Shown piece after piece: positions 36,371 to 48,205 of a stretch of 64,000 nucleotides of DNA. The notes under the pieces are model-generated. The model was not told where the DNA came from, did no database searches, and worked only from the letters and a program-made list of their open reading frames with translations. A program made the position numbers and the translations under genes. Every line of letters begins with the position of its first letter. Position 1 is the stretch's first letter. Source of the stretch: Ziziphus jujuba (Eukaryota > Streptophyta > Magnoliopsida > Rosales > Rhamnaceae); the NCBI RefSeq assembly GCF_031755915.1, contig NC_083387.1, forward strand, positions 9,321,001 through 9,385,000, in the 5' to 3' direction.

Positions 36371-37299
36371 TCTCTCTATATATATATATATATTTAAAAT
36401 ATATTAAATAGTGTTTAAAAGAATGTATTGCATGACTATTCAACCTTTTAAGTATATACTTTTTTTTTCTTTTTTCTTTTTTTTTTTTTTGAAAGGTAAT
36501 ATAGTGAAGTGATTTTTTTTTTTTAATAAAATACTTAGAAATCATTTGATAGTCAAAAACTTCAAAGAATTATGGCTATACTTTTATCTGTATTTATTAA
36601 TATTTTTCCTTGTCCTCGATGAAATAAGTTCTCCAAAAAGTATTTTAATTTATACATAATAGTAGTTGTACTCAAACTTTAAAATTTTATTGTTTTCTTT
36701 TTTAAAAACTAAGAAATTTTTATTATTTATAGTAATAGATTTATATATATATATATATATATATATTTACTAATTGCACGATGTTTAGAACTTTATTTTC
36801 TTATGTTTGAACAAATATTAGTCTTTCTATGGAATATATATATATTATTAAATTTTAATCTACTGTATTTAAAGATATTGACAACACATAACCATATCTA
36901 AATAGAGAGAATGTGTCTTAGCCATACAGTCTGTCGATGCCTCAGATTAAATGATTTTAAAAAAGATTAAGTAAAATTTAAATAAGGAGAAGGTTTTTGT
37001 CCTATATAAAAAAGTTTTTCATTGCTTATCCTCGTTATGTTGGTATATGAACACATAATTACTCATGATTTTTAATTGATTTTAGAAGTATTCTGCAATT
37101 TATCAATATGTTAAATAATTTGGCACTTACAATTCACTCAGTCATTAATCAATTACTCTTAACTTTTTTTTTCTTTTTTTCTTTTTTGTTATTTAATGAC
37201 TCTTCATCACATAGATAATTTTAAATGAATAAAAATATATTTTTTTGGGACAAAATTTTAAATGATTTCAAACTCTAATATTTTTGGATCTTGCCATTT
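36371..37299. other. AT-rich spacer
   Basis: No gene seen. There are (TA)n tracts at 36378-36394 and 36742-36767 and several T-runs. The right part may already belong to the old LTR relic that follows. Confidence 0.5.
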
Positions 37300-38063
37300 A
37301 AACACTTTGGGTATTTGAGTTCATAGTTTAGCACAATTGCTATTAACTCAAACTTTATGAAATAGAAATCACTGGATGAAAATAATGGAATTTTACAATA
37401 TTCTTTTGTAAATTTCATACATGGGATGTGAAATTATGGTATGTTCATTTATTCGGTATTTGAAATCTTTTAATTACTCTAATATTTGAATGGATGTGTT
37501 AGTCAAAATTGTTATTTATTGGATTTTATGGCGCGAGAAATGTTGGTTTATGTGAAATAGTTTATTAGATTAAATTTGAAACTGTGGAACATATATTTAT
37601 ATGTGTATGAGTCAAATGGATAAATAATGATATTAAGTATGATGTAATTGGCATATCATATAGTACTAAGGAGTATAATGGATTTTCTATATTGGTTATG
37701 GCTATGATATATATATATATATATATTTATTTTTTTATCCTCTACTGCAAGATCCCAATCACGATGTCTTTAAGATACTAAAGGGTTATGATGGACATCA
37801 TGGATATCATGGACACATAGCAATACCTAGTATATAGTATGGTACACAAGGCTATATATTCATAGATTAATAATTGTGAAAATGATTTGATTATAAAATT
37901 AATTATATTTTTGAATAAATAAATCTCATGGTTTAATTATATTGTTTGGTTATTTTTTCTCATGATATCTATGTGTTTTGTACTTGAATACGATATTTTA
38001 TGTACATGGTTACTTATGATTCTAACTTATTTAATTATTTACATTAAAGTAGTTTTATAGATT

Positions 38064-38147
38064 GGTTTATTCTTCATATATCGAACTTTATTCAATGAAT
38101 TTTGGGGTTTATTCTTCATATATCGAACTTTATTCAATGAATTTTGA
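38064..38147. repeat. 42-bp tandem duplication
   Basis: GGTTTATTCTTCATATATCG...AATTTTG occurs twice with a single difference near the end. Confidence 0.9.
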
Positions 38148-38241
38148 GGTTATAAATATGGATTTTGTAAAAGCATTTTTAATTGGGAAACTTTTAAAAA
38201 AGTGGAAGTATAAAGTTTTGAAATGAAAGAACTTCAAAAAG

Positions 38242-38317
38242 ATCAAAAAAGATCAATGACAGTATCTTCTTACATTATACTTCAAAAAGATCAATGACAG
38301 TATCTTCTTACATTATT
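38242..38317. repeat. 38-bp tandem duplication
   Basis: GATCAATGACAGTATCTTCT...ACATTAT occurs twice (38251 and 38289), with part of a third start (GATCAAAAAA). Confidence 0.88.
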
Positions 38318-38818
38318 TAGTCCACTTACTTAAATATTCTTATATCATGTTTTATAGCTTTGAATCTGCTCCCCTAGGTTATGAGTTTAAATGGCATCTC
38401 CTCTTACTTAACATATCTCTTGCGGTGTTCCATGGTGATAACATCTTGTATTTCGCATGTTCTTTTTATCCCATTCATACTATTCATTTTGTTTGTATTT
38501 ATTTAATTCTATAAGATCCTATAGATTGCTTGATATACATAAACATGATTGTGGTAACATTTAGTTATTCATAATATGACGATTGTATTTGGTTACGGAT
38601 TTTTGTAATGGACCTTGATTAATGAATAATAATTTAAAGATTAGGTTACTACCATGAATTTATCTTATGATATTGAAATGTTATTTTCAATTGCATACTT
38701 TTAGTTGTCCATAGTTTGAGTGAAATTCCATTAAACTTTTTAAAAGAATTGTACAATAGAACTTTCTTAAGTATGACCACTTGAGATTCTTAAAAGGATT
38801 CCGAGCCGAATCATGTCA

Positions 38819-39412
38819 ATTATAGATTTCGTTGTTATTATTTTTATATAATTTTTGAACTTTTTTTGTTGATTAATTCATAAACAAAACCAAAATTTTC
38901 ATTTTTTCTTTTGCCTCAACAAAACCAATTATTAATGCCCAATCATTTTTGCCAAAGCAATGGGATAATATTTTTCTTAAAAAAGAGTTCTTCGGAAGAA
39001 TGATAAAAAAGATTTATGCTTATTTGACTTAATGAAAATTCTAATTAGTTGAACTATAACATAACAAAAGATGTTCTATATATATAGTGTTTCTATATGT
39101 AGATACAGACACAAAATGATATATTAAAAAAAATCAAATGTTAGTATAAAAAATAACAAAATTATATATATTTATATTTGTATCTTTTCAAACAAGATAT
39201 AAAAAATAAATAATAAATAAAAAAATTCAAATGTTACTATACAAGGATGCCTTTAAAAAAATTTTATAGATCCACTCTTGTGTATATCTATAATGTACAC
39301 TACACAAGCGGAAGCATTGCACTTGACTTAATTCTGTAAATGACATTTAACTTGTCTTATGACTTTTGTGATTGAGATTAGATATGCAAGACATCATTTT
39401 CTTTCATTGAGT
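38819..39412. other. AT-rich spacer
   Basis: No gene, RNA or terminal repeat recognised. Confidence 0.6.
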
Positions 39413-39636
39413 AAACGATTACTGTATACCACCGAAGTGGTAACTTAGCAGAAGGAAGACGCTCAGCCTTCACACCTGCGAATTCGGGAATTGAGGTTCA
39501 AGTTTTGGCAAACCCTATTATTATCTCGGATGGTCCCATGCAGCAATACCACATGGTGCAAGGCTACGGTTGGATACCTATGATACTACCAGGAGACATT
39601 TTTTTTGAAAAAAAAAAAAATAAATGATTACTGTAT
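39413..39636 (+). mobile_element. tRNA-derived SINE with target-site duplication
   Basis: The body runs 39428-39621. Near its 5' end it has a box-A-like GTGGTAACTTAGCAGAAGG and, about 45 bp later, a box-B-like GAGGTTCAAGTTTTG, the RNA polymerase III pattern of plant SINEs. It ends in a T-run and an A-run. Flanking 15-bp repeats (39413-39427 AAACGATTACTGTAT and 39622-39636 AAATGATTACTGTAT) differ at one base and mark the insertion site. Confidence 0.85.
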
Positions 39637-40089
39637 TTCCTTTATTATAAAAAAATTCATTCCCACCGCAATGATATATATATTATTAAATATTATCTGA
39701 ATAATTATTATTGCTTGTAAATACTTTTGAACTCAATGTCAATGTTTATATATATATATATATATATGAAATTTTATATATATAATGGGATTATAAATTT
39801 TTTTTTTAAAGAATCTTTTAAAGAAAAATAAAAAAGATTTAACCTTATTTGATATAGTAAATATTTTTTTTTTTTTGAAAAGATGATTTATATATATATA
39901 TATTCATTTTAATAGAGTGATATACCACTTAAGTCAATCATATTAATGCCTTTAAAAAAAATTTGTAGATATGCCATTATATATATGTATATAGTGTTCC
40001 ATTCTCTTTGCTATGAAACTCACTATACCATAGCTCCACATATATAATATATTATATATTTATCATGTATACTTTACATGATAAATATA
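39637..40089. other. AT-rich spacer
   Basis: Contains (TA)n tracts at 39750-39768 and 39889-39902. No gene seen. Confidence 0.6.
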
Positions 40090-40097
40090 TAACTATT

Positions 40098-40410
40098 GAA
40101 GGTGAAGCTGTTTTTCATGCCTTCCTGACCGCAAGATAGATGGGATTCGCAAATCTTCAAGTGGAATCGGATTGTGCGGATCTTATTAAAGGTATTGAGG
40201 AGGGTTTATGGTCTTGCAATTGGAGACCCGGTGCCTTGTTAGATGACATTAGTCATTTGCGTGGTTCTGTTATTTCTTGTAATTTTTGTTTGGTGCTTGG
40301 GTCTAAATCCGACAGTAAACTGGATTGCCAAAAAAGCCTAGGTGGTTTTCTTCCACTTGATTGGACCCAGCATGAACTCGCTGATACTTTGTATATATTT
40401 CCTCTTAATA
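40098..40410 (+). pseudogene. RNase H (RVT_3-type) relic, probably from a non-LTR retroelement
   Basis: The frame reads GEAVFHAFLTAR, an in-frame stop (40138-40140), then MGFANLQVESDCADLIKGI and a WRPGALLDDI segment, then a weak HELADTLY region. This is the pattern of the plant RNase H-like domain found at the end of LINE polyproteins and in many At1g65750-type relics: alternating ExD motifs and an FxxxLVESDxxxL core. The last aspartate region is degraded and no reverse transcriptase is adjacent. It could instead be a relic of a free-standing RVT_3 gene. Confidence 0.65.
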
Positions 40411-42154
40411 AATTTTATTTTCCTGATATATGTGTATATATATATATATATATGTAATAAAATAAATAAATAAATAAAAACAAACAAACAAACTTTAATT
40501 CTCTACGAAATGGCAATTTAGCTGGTTCTAACTTTAGCGATTGAGATTTCCACCAAAAAATAAAAAACTTTAGTGATATAGGTGTTTTTCGGTAATATTA
40601 GCGATTGAGATTAGACACGCAAGGAGGAAGGAATCTTCAACATATCAATTGCTTTCATTGATCATATGAGTACTTTTTATTTTTTTTTATTTTTTTTGGT
40701 GAAATCAATTATATAAGTACTTGCTTGTATGTTTAATAAAATCATTCCCACCGTAATTATTTATGTGTTATATCATATCAAAATTTATTATATTGGAGCT
40801 TTACCAAGAATGCAATTATATATGATTTATTATTCAAAATGGGCAACCATGTTGCGCTCTCTACTAGCTTTATACCAAATTACCAATTATATATGAAGGT
40901 TCTTTTTTTTTTTTTTTTTTCAGATTAGTTAATATATTGCTGTGGTCTACCCTGCAGGGCTGCAGATCATGCTACTTCAGATAAGGTGGAGGCCCATCAA
41001 ATCATGAGAGACAAGTTTGATTAAAATAAATACATGATCTGCCATAATATATATATATATATATATATATATACTTGGACCAAATCTTTCATGACTTAAT
41101 TAATGCGTCTCTATCTTTATCAAATATTATATATTTCCCCCATGAACTTCCCATCTTCTGGTGTTTTGGACAATATTGGTCTTTGATTTGGTTTGGATTT
41201 TGAAATGTCTCAAAATCTAAGTAGTTCCATTGACAAAGATGCCGTATTCGAATTTCATATCTTTGACATAATTAAATAAATAACCAAAATATATCCAGCA
41301 GAGCAAAGAAGCAAAATTATGGGCATGGCCTAGGCTGTGATCCAAGATTATAACTATAACCAACTGATATGATAAATCTATAATAATTTTTTTTGAGTCC
41401 AATAATTTGATTTAATAAATCTTCTCTTGTTGTTTGGACGAAAGTTTAAAATTTTGATCTTGACAAAAATATTAAAAATTTATGAAATATTAAAAATATC
41501 AAATATCAATAAAAACTTATAAAAGAGATAAAAATTTATTTAAAAAATAAATTTTTTTATTGAAACTTTAGAATTAAATTATTTAATCAATTAATTATCA
41601 AATTAACTGTAAAAATTACGTAAATATTAAATATATTATATTTTTCATAATTAATTGATTTGTAATAAATATTAATGATCATAAATAAACTATTATAAAT
41701 AAGAATATGCAAAAAAATATACATGATAAAATTTTCTACTAATTAAGATATATAAAATATTTGTTATAATTACATTATATTTTATAAATGTCATTTCAAT
41801 ATCACATATTGTTCTTGGATAATTAAAAATTATTGGTCTCTTCTTCATTCTCATTTTGAAATATAAAATATGATAAATAATTATTAAAAAAATATATCTA
41901 TTTTCGAATTTTGCATATAATTATTTATATGTTGACTATGAATCTTATATTCAATGTGGTCATCCTTAACAATAATCATTATATAATATTAATCAAAATA
42001 ATATTAACACTGATTCTTCATAGTATTGTATTTCCATATTATTATTTTTCATTTTTATACAGACAACTATTAACTTATAATTATAATATTATAATCAATT
42101 CTCTCCATACAAAATGTATAACAAAGTGTATATATATATATATATAAAAGAGAA
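40411..42154. other. AT-rich spacer
   Basis: No gene seen. There are (TA)n tracts at 40436-40453 and 41048-41071. The stretch 41440-41800 is extremely AT-rich and resembles 43140-43460, as decayed repeats often do. Confidence 0.55.
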
Positions 42155-42323
42155 TTCTACGGTGCGGATGGTTTACATGTTGACTCTATCTAAAGGCCAA
42201 AGCCAAAGCTTTTTGGATGAAAGTGTCGGCTTTGATGTTTATAATATACAGCAAAGCCGACGCTTTCATTCAAAAAGCATTAGTTGTGGATGCGTCTATA
42301 TACGAACCGTTTGTATTGTAGAA
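42155..42323. mobile_element. foldback MITE, 169 bp
   Basis: The ends TTCTACGGTGCGGATGGTT and (reversed) TTCTACAATACAAACGGTT match at most positions. Inside, a strong hairpin pairs 42205-42234 with 42252-42281 (27 of 30 positions) around a 17-nt loop. It lies between (TA)n tracts. It has no coding capacity and the superfamily is unclear. Confidence 0.7.
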
Positions 42324-42324
42324 A

Positions 42325-42366
<42 letters not shown>

Positions 42367-44256
42367 TTTATAAATTAATAGAACCTATCATATTTATTTA
42401 ATTTACTTACTTTATCTTGTTTATATCACTAAATATTTGGAAGTCAACTAAAATAATTATATAAAAAAAAACTATCAATAAAATTGATTCGGCAAAAAAT
42501 TTCAGGAAATATTAATAATATCGGAAGTTATTTTTGCAATACAAAATAAACTTTGTACAATCTCGTTTAAAATTGATTACCGAAAGTACCCTTTTCTTCC
42601 TTAATTATTTGATATCCTAATTTTTTCCCCCTTTTTTTACTGATTGGGTTATTACTTCACCAACAGCCAATATCCTTCTAGAATCCACCAATGGAAAAGG
42701 TGGCTATTGTGGTTGTTGAGGTTTCTTTTTCTTTTTTTTTCTTTATTTTTGTCGTTTCTTCTCAATCGTTTTTTATCTGGCAGAAAACTTCTCCCTCCTC
42801 AAATATTTCTACCAGTACAAGACTGGTTTTAGATCTTCAATCATCCATTACATTTGCTTTCTGTGACTGATTTTTATTTCTTGAAAACACAAACTTTCAC
42901 AAACACTAAATTTATTAAAAAAATCACCATCAATAGAGAACTGGTAAATGCCTTGAGGGACTTGCCACGATGTGCACCTCCTTCAAGTGATAGTTCTCTG
43001 TCATCAGTAACTGGTAGAGAGAAAGAAGTTAAAAAAGAAAAAGGTTGAACGTTTCCATTTCAAATGAAATTAAAAGGAAATGATAATTTGGTAAAATAAT
43101 TTACTGAAAACTGTATAAAGATATTTTTGCAGTGTAAGTAGAATTACTCCAATAATATTTATAATTTTTTTGATAAAAAAATTTTAAACAAATTATAGAT
43201 ATCTTCAAAATTGTTAAGAATTTAATATAAATATTTTGATAAAATTTTCCATGAAATTATGAAAAAATATTAAAAATTTAAATAGATATTATAAAAATTA
43301 TAATCGTTTCATATAAAACCTAAATTTTCTTTCTATATGTTTAAAAAATAAAAATTTCATAGAAATTTTTTATTTTTCTAATCATGGCTTGGATCTTATA
43401 TTAATTTTTCAATTTAATATTTTAATTTATTCAAATATTATTTTGTAAAAAACTGTATAGGAACATTTGCCTTAATTTATTAAATGTTTTGGATTGCTAG
43501 ACTGATAGAGATTAAAATTAAGCATCAATTGAACAAACTAAATCTCTGAGACCAAGAGTAGCTTCACAAAAATGCTATGAAGTGCTTGCACTCGAGATTT
43601 CTGTACATCATAAATGAGAACCTAAATTAGTTACTACCGACTCATGCATAAGTATTATTGAATACGTGGTGGGTTTGTGTTGGATCCCCAATTATTCTTG
43701 ACTGAGAAGGATACCAACCAATGTAGTAAGTTACAACCATTTTCTTCCTTATCCCATTTTCATTATTTTGAAAATGAACGAAACAAAACAAAACTAGAAA
43801 TGACTTTCCGCTGCTTCAAAGCGATTGAGATTTAGATTTGCAATGCCATGTGTTTTTGTACGGGTAGATAGGTAGGTATGAGGAGGACTTGTCCATGAAA
43901 TCCCCTCAATAATTGCAAGACTACAAATTGTCCATAGGGTAAACTGAGAGAACATTTTCACTGCAAACGAAGAGAATTTTTAGAGAAATTTCGTGACTTG
44001 GTAGACTAGAACAACAAAAGTATATCTCAATTTCTTTCACAATGATATCAAAATCATGTCTCCGTGTCTCCTCTGCCGTTAAAATTCATATTGTGATGGT
44101 GACTCTGTTTCGTGCCCACATAGTATGCAAACAAACCAAACAGGCTGATTAAAAATTATATTTGAGACATGAATTTGTAGTCACGTATGCTAAACCAAAT
44201 ATACTTAACTATCAAATTTCCATGCCCTACCTGAAATTACTGTAATGTGTTTATAT

Positions 44257-44289
<33 letters not shown>

Positions 44290-44588
44290 GGTTAATAGGT
44301 AGGCTATAAGCAGTACATAATCGTAGTTGATCTCAACCAACCTAAAAATGGTCATGAAAAATGGAACACTAACCTGTGACAACATAAAAACATAACATAG
44401 AAATATATTGAAAAGCAATATGTTGAAAACCTTGATATCAGAATCGAAGATGTTTGATGAAAATTTGTAGCAGGGGAAAGAAGAAGTAAAATAAAAAATC
44501 ATCTGTCCCACAGCTGGGTTTGAACAAGCTTATACTTCGGCCAACTCGTATTCGATAACTTGTTCGAAAGCAAAACCGAGTCTCCACC
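42324..44588. other. spacer left of the copia element
   Basis: No gene recognised. (TA)n at 42328-42363 and a (CA)n(TA)n compound microsatellite at 44253-44289. Short frames such as 42644-43048 have low-complexity composition and no known domain. Confidence 0.55.
44253..44289. repeat. compound (CA)n(TA)n microsatellite
   Basis: Alternating CA units pass directly into TA units. Confidence 0.92.
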
Positions 44589-45119
44589 TGTTAGAGTTGG
44601 GCCTAGGCCCACAAGTGTGAATGATTTGGATTTTTGGTTGTTGAGTTTTGATATAATAATTTTATTTATTTATTTAAATAAAATAATATTTTTGATATAG
44701 TGGGAGAGAGTTTTACGGGAGAATAACTCCTTATGAGAGTTTGAAGGTTGCACGTACCAAAAACGGTCTTTTTCAATTTTATTTTTGGAGAGAAATACAG
44801 AAAGAAAAAAAAATAGTGGAAAAGTGAAGATACACAGAATGTTTGAAGATAAAAGCTTCAGAGATGCTGAATCTGAAAGCTTTTGCAGTCGTTGTATCCT
44901 GGGAGACGTTCGCTACAAAACTCCTGCACCGGTGGGCGTAAAAGGTCTTAAGGACACTGTGGTATCACACAGGCCTCGGTCAACCTTTCTAGAAAGTAGA
45001 TCAAGTTCAAAGACCTACAGGTTCAAAATTGCTTTATTTATTTGTATTTATTTTTATTTATTTTGTATTAAATTGTCCACATATATTTACATATATTCAT
45101 CTATGATATTTTCCCAACA
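44589..45119 (+). repeat. 5' LTR of the copia element
   Basis: Starts TGTTAGAGTTGGGCC and ends TTTTCCCAACA. Near-identical to 50790-51319. Both LTRs keep an open frame of over 100 codons, which is probably a by-product of their shared origin. Confidence 0.95.
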
Positions 45120-46262
45120 ATCTTAAGACGTCTTATAATTTTTATATATGTAAATATAATGTGGAAATTTAAGTTGTTTATTATGTTATTGTTTACTGTT
45201 AAATATTTCCATGTGTGTTTCACCGTTGAAACAAGAGAAGAAAAAAAAAAATTTATTAAACCCGTGGGTATAAAAATTTATGGGTAATTATTAATTTTTT
45301 GTTTTTGATCAAAAATCTTTCCAAAATTGAATTGCCCATAAATTTTTAAACATTTTGGTGTATTTTTGGTAATTTTTTGGCCACTGGGAGAGTGGAAAAG
45401 AGAAGAAAAATTGTTGCTGGGTCGTATGACCCGTTTACCAGAGAAATCAGATCAAAATGACCCGGTTGAAGGTTGAAGAAGAAAAGAAATAGGGTTTGGG
45501 CTGTATCTGAAAGGCTGGGCCGGTTTTTCTAATGTTATTGGGTCAGGCCCAGTTCTAAAGCCCAGACCAGGTTAGAACAGGCTACTGTTCAACCCAGGAC
45601 CCAGGCCCGATTGAGATCAAGGCCCAAGAGAACCGGTCCAATGACAAATGGGCTTACCACGTGTCGCCAAAACAATGAGCCACGTGTCGCCCAACGGATG
45701 GAACACGTGTCGACATGATACAGATGACACGTGTCTCATTTTCGGCCGGCCACGTTTTATGCTCTGGACAGTCCACGTGTCGACCTGCTACAGGTGACAC
45801 GTGTCTGTCTCTAGTAGCGACACGTGTCATAAATAGTGCCAACAGGATCACCATGTGGCATATCCACATCATCAATGTGATGACGTGGCCTGGTGCCACG
45901 TCAGCATAGGTATGACGTGGCAATGACACGTCACCAGGATGATGCCGTGGCAGGGTGCCACGTCAGCGGATGATACGTGGCATGGTGCCACGTGTGCCGC
46001 TCGATGACATGGTGGGGTGCCACGTCAGCGACATAATGACGTGGCAGGGGTGCCACGTCAACATGGGGACACGTGGCATGAACAGTACCGATGAATAGTG
46101 ACTGTGAATAGTATTTTTGGGGTGTATATAGTAATTTTTGTGGTGTATTCAGAAATCCTAAAAATCATTTTTTGTGTGTTTTCCTTATGGAAATTGCATA
46201 TAATTAGTTTGTTAATATAGAAAATAACAACTAATTGATTTCTGTTTTGTGATGTTACAGAA
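45120..46262 (+). other. long leader of the copia element (about 1.14 kb)
   Basis: This lies between the 5' LTR and the gag ATG. The first 500 bp are AT-rich and then carry unremarkable mixed sequence. The part at 45659-46078 is the ACGT repeat array. After it comes a GAATAGTGACTGTGAATAGTA motif. A splice-acceptor-like TGTGATGTTACAG|AA sits at 46248-46260, just before gag. No tRNA-complementary primer site starting TGG was found next to the LTR. Confidence 0.6.
45659..46078. promoter_or_regulatory. dense ACGT (G-box/ABRE-like) array in the copia leader
   Basis: I count 19 ACGT cores in about 420 bp. Nine are CACGTG; the others are mostly GACGTGGCA or its complement TGCCACGTC. The left half repeats (C/A)CACGTGTC(G/T) and the right half repeats GGTGCCACGTCAGC / GACGTGGCA in facing pairs with 20-40 bp spacing. 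ACGTGKC is the ABRE core and CACGTG the G-box bound by plant bZIP and bHLH factors. Function here is inference. Confidence 0.75.
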
Positions 46263-47351
46263 ATGGCAATTGGAGACAACAGGACTGTGCCCACTCAGAC
46301 TTCTGGAATTCAGATGCCTCCTTCTGCTAGTCATGCAGAGAAACCTGAGAAGTTTAATGGAGCAAACTTCAAAAGATGGTAGCAGAAGATGCTATTTTAT
46401 TTGACCACCTTGCGACTTGCGCAGTACTTGACTGAAGATGCGCCACCCAGTAATGAAGAGAGTGATAAGGAGACTCTCATGGCGGTGGATGCATGGAATA
46501 ATTCCGATTACTTATGTCGGAATTATGTCCTGAATGGCTTGTCTGATGCCCTGTATGGTGTATACTGTGGCACGAAATCAGCAAAGGAGCTGTGGGAAAC
46601 ACTGGACCGAAAGTACAAGACCGAGAATGCGGGTTCAGGAAAGTTTATTACATGCCGATTCTTGGATTACATGATGGTGGATGCAAAGCCAATAATGAAT
46701 CAAGTACATGAGTTGCAAGTGTTGATTCAGGAAATACTTGCTGAAGGGATGATAATGAATGAAGCATTGCAAGTGGCCTGCATGATTGAGAAACTACCTC
46801 CGAGTTGGAGTGACTTCAGGAATTATCTGAAGCATAAGAAAAAGGAGATGGATATGGAGGCTCTTATTAGTAAGCTTCGCATAGAAGATGACAACAGGAA
46901 GTCTGATAAGAGAACTTCGAAGGCCGTGTTGAAGGCCAATGTTGTGGAGCATGGTCAGGGCTCCAAGAATAAGAAGCAAATTGGAAAAGCTTCTAAGTTA
47001 GGGCCAAAAGGAGGAATCTCCAAGAAGGCCAAATTTCAAGGCAGGTGCTTCAACTGTGACAAGATGGGTCACAGAGCTACTGAATGTAGGCTGCCAAAAA
47101 GAAAGAGGAACCAGGCACAAGTGATGGAGGACATCACTAAAGAGGTTGACGATATTGACCTAAGTGCTGTGATATCTGAGGTGAACTTGGTGGGATCTAA
47201 TCCTAGAGAGTGGTGGATAGATACTGGTGCGACCCGCCATGTGTGTTCGGATAGGAGTATGTTCACTTTCTTCGAACCAAAGAAGAATGGGGAGAAGCTA
47301 AATATATGGGTAACTCCGCTACCTCAGAAATCCAAGGTGATGGCAAAGTAA
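46263..47351 (+). pseudogene. copia gag with CCHC knuckle and start of protease, broken
   Basis: The ATG at 46263 opens a frame with a premature TAG at codon 40 (46380-46382), where a glutamine codon would be a one-base change away. Gag continues to a CCHC zinc knuckle (CFNCDKMGHRATEC, about 47047-47090), then the protease motif WWIDTGATRHVC (about 47211-47246). The frame shifts near 47305-47320, so protease is not continuous with integrase. This is normal family architecture, with a non-functional reading frame. Confidence 0.92.
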
Positions 47352-48205
47352 TTCTGAAGATGACTTCAGGGAAAGAGCTGACTCTGAATAATGTATTGTA
47401 TATTCCAGACATTCGCAAGAATCTGGTATCTGGATCGCTGCTGAGCAAACATAGTTTTCGCTTAGTGTTTGAGTCAGACAAGGTTATTTTGTTTAAATTT
47501 GGGATGTTTGTGGGAAAGGGCTATGTAGTCAATGATTTATTTAAGCTAAATGTAATGACTGTAAAGCCTAAAGAAATGAATAAAGCTAGTAGTTCTTCTG
47601 TTTACTTGCTTGAGTCTTCCATTTTATGGCATGGTAGACTAGGACATGTTAATTTTAATTCTCTGCGGAGATTAATTAACTTAAATCATATTCCCACATT
47701 TGAAATTGATTTCAATCATAAGTATGAAACTTGTGTGGAAGCAAAATTAACGAGGTCATCATATCAAACAATTGATAGAAATAACGAACCTTTGAATTTA
47801 ATACATAGTGATATATGTGATTTAAAATTCGCACCGACTAGAGGTGGTAATAAGTATTTTATCACCTTTATTGATGATAGCACGAAATACTGCTATGTAT
47901 ACTTGCTTCAAAGTAAGGATGAGGCTATAGAGAAATTTATTCTCTATAAAACGGAAGTTGAGAATCAACTCAACAGAAAAGTTAAAGTGATCAGAAGTGA
48001 TCGTGGTGGAGAGTATGTAACTCCTTTCGGAGAGTATTGTGCTCAACATGGCATAATATATGAAGTTACTCCACCATATTCGCCACAATCAAATGGTTTG
48101 GCTGAACGGAAAAATAGAACCTTGAAAGAAATGATGAATGCAATGTTGATAAGTTTTGGAGTACCTCAGAACTTATGGGGGGGAAGCCATTTTGTCGGCA
48201 AATGA
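47306..48205 (+). pseudogene. copia pol: protease remainder and integrase, frameshifted
   Basis: The frame gives the protease tail (VLYIPDIRKNLVSGSLLSKH), then the pre-integrase HGRLGHVN zinc region. There the first Cys of the C-x2-C pair is a Tyr (YETC). The core keeps all three acidic positions: HSDICD, VIRSDRGGEY, and PPYSPQSNGLAERKNRT. A run of seven G (48177-48183) throws the frame; the continuing frame is 48156-48533. Confidence 0.93.

Larger units (their letters stand above)
37300..38818 (+). mobile_element. very old gypsy LTR relic
   Basis: The block 38155-38400 aligns with gypsy LTR positions about 1795-1970: GATTTTGT(A/G)AAA...TTTTTAA(T/A)(T/G)GGGAAACTTTT, then the cytosine-rich CTCCCCTAGG. 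The end at 38770-38818 resembles the LTR terminus (TTCCGAGCCGAATCATGTCA versus TTCCCGAGACAAGTCCTGTCA). The left border is not visible and no coding region follows. Two tandem duplications arose inside it. Confidence 0.6.

Noticed and set aside
45654..45929. 91-codon minus-strand frame through the ACGT array
   Set aside because: It is an open frame created by the repeat itself; no homology.
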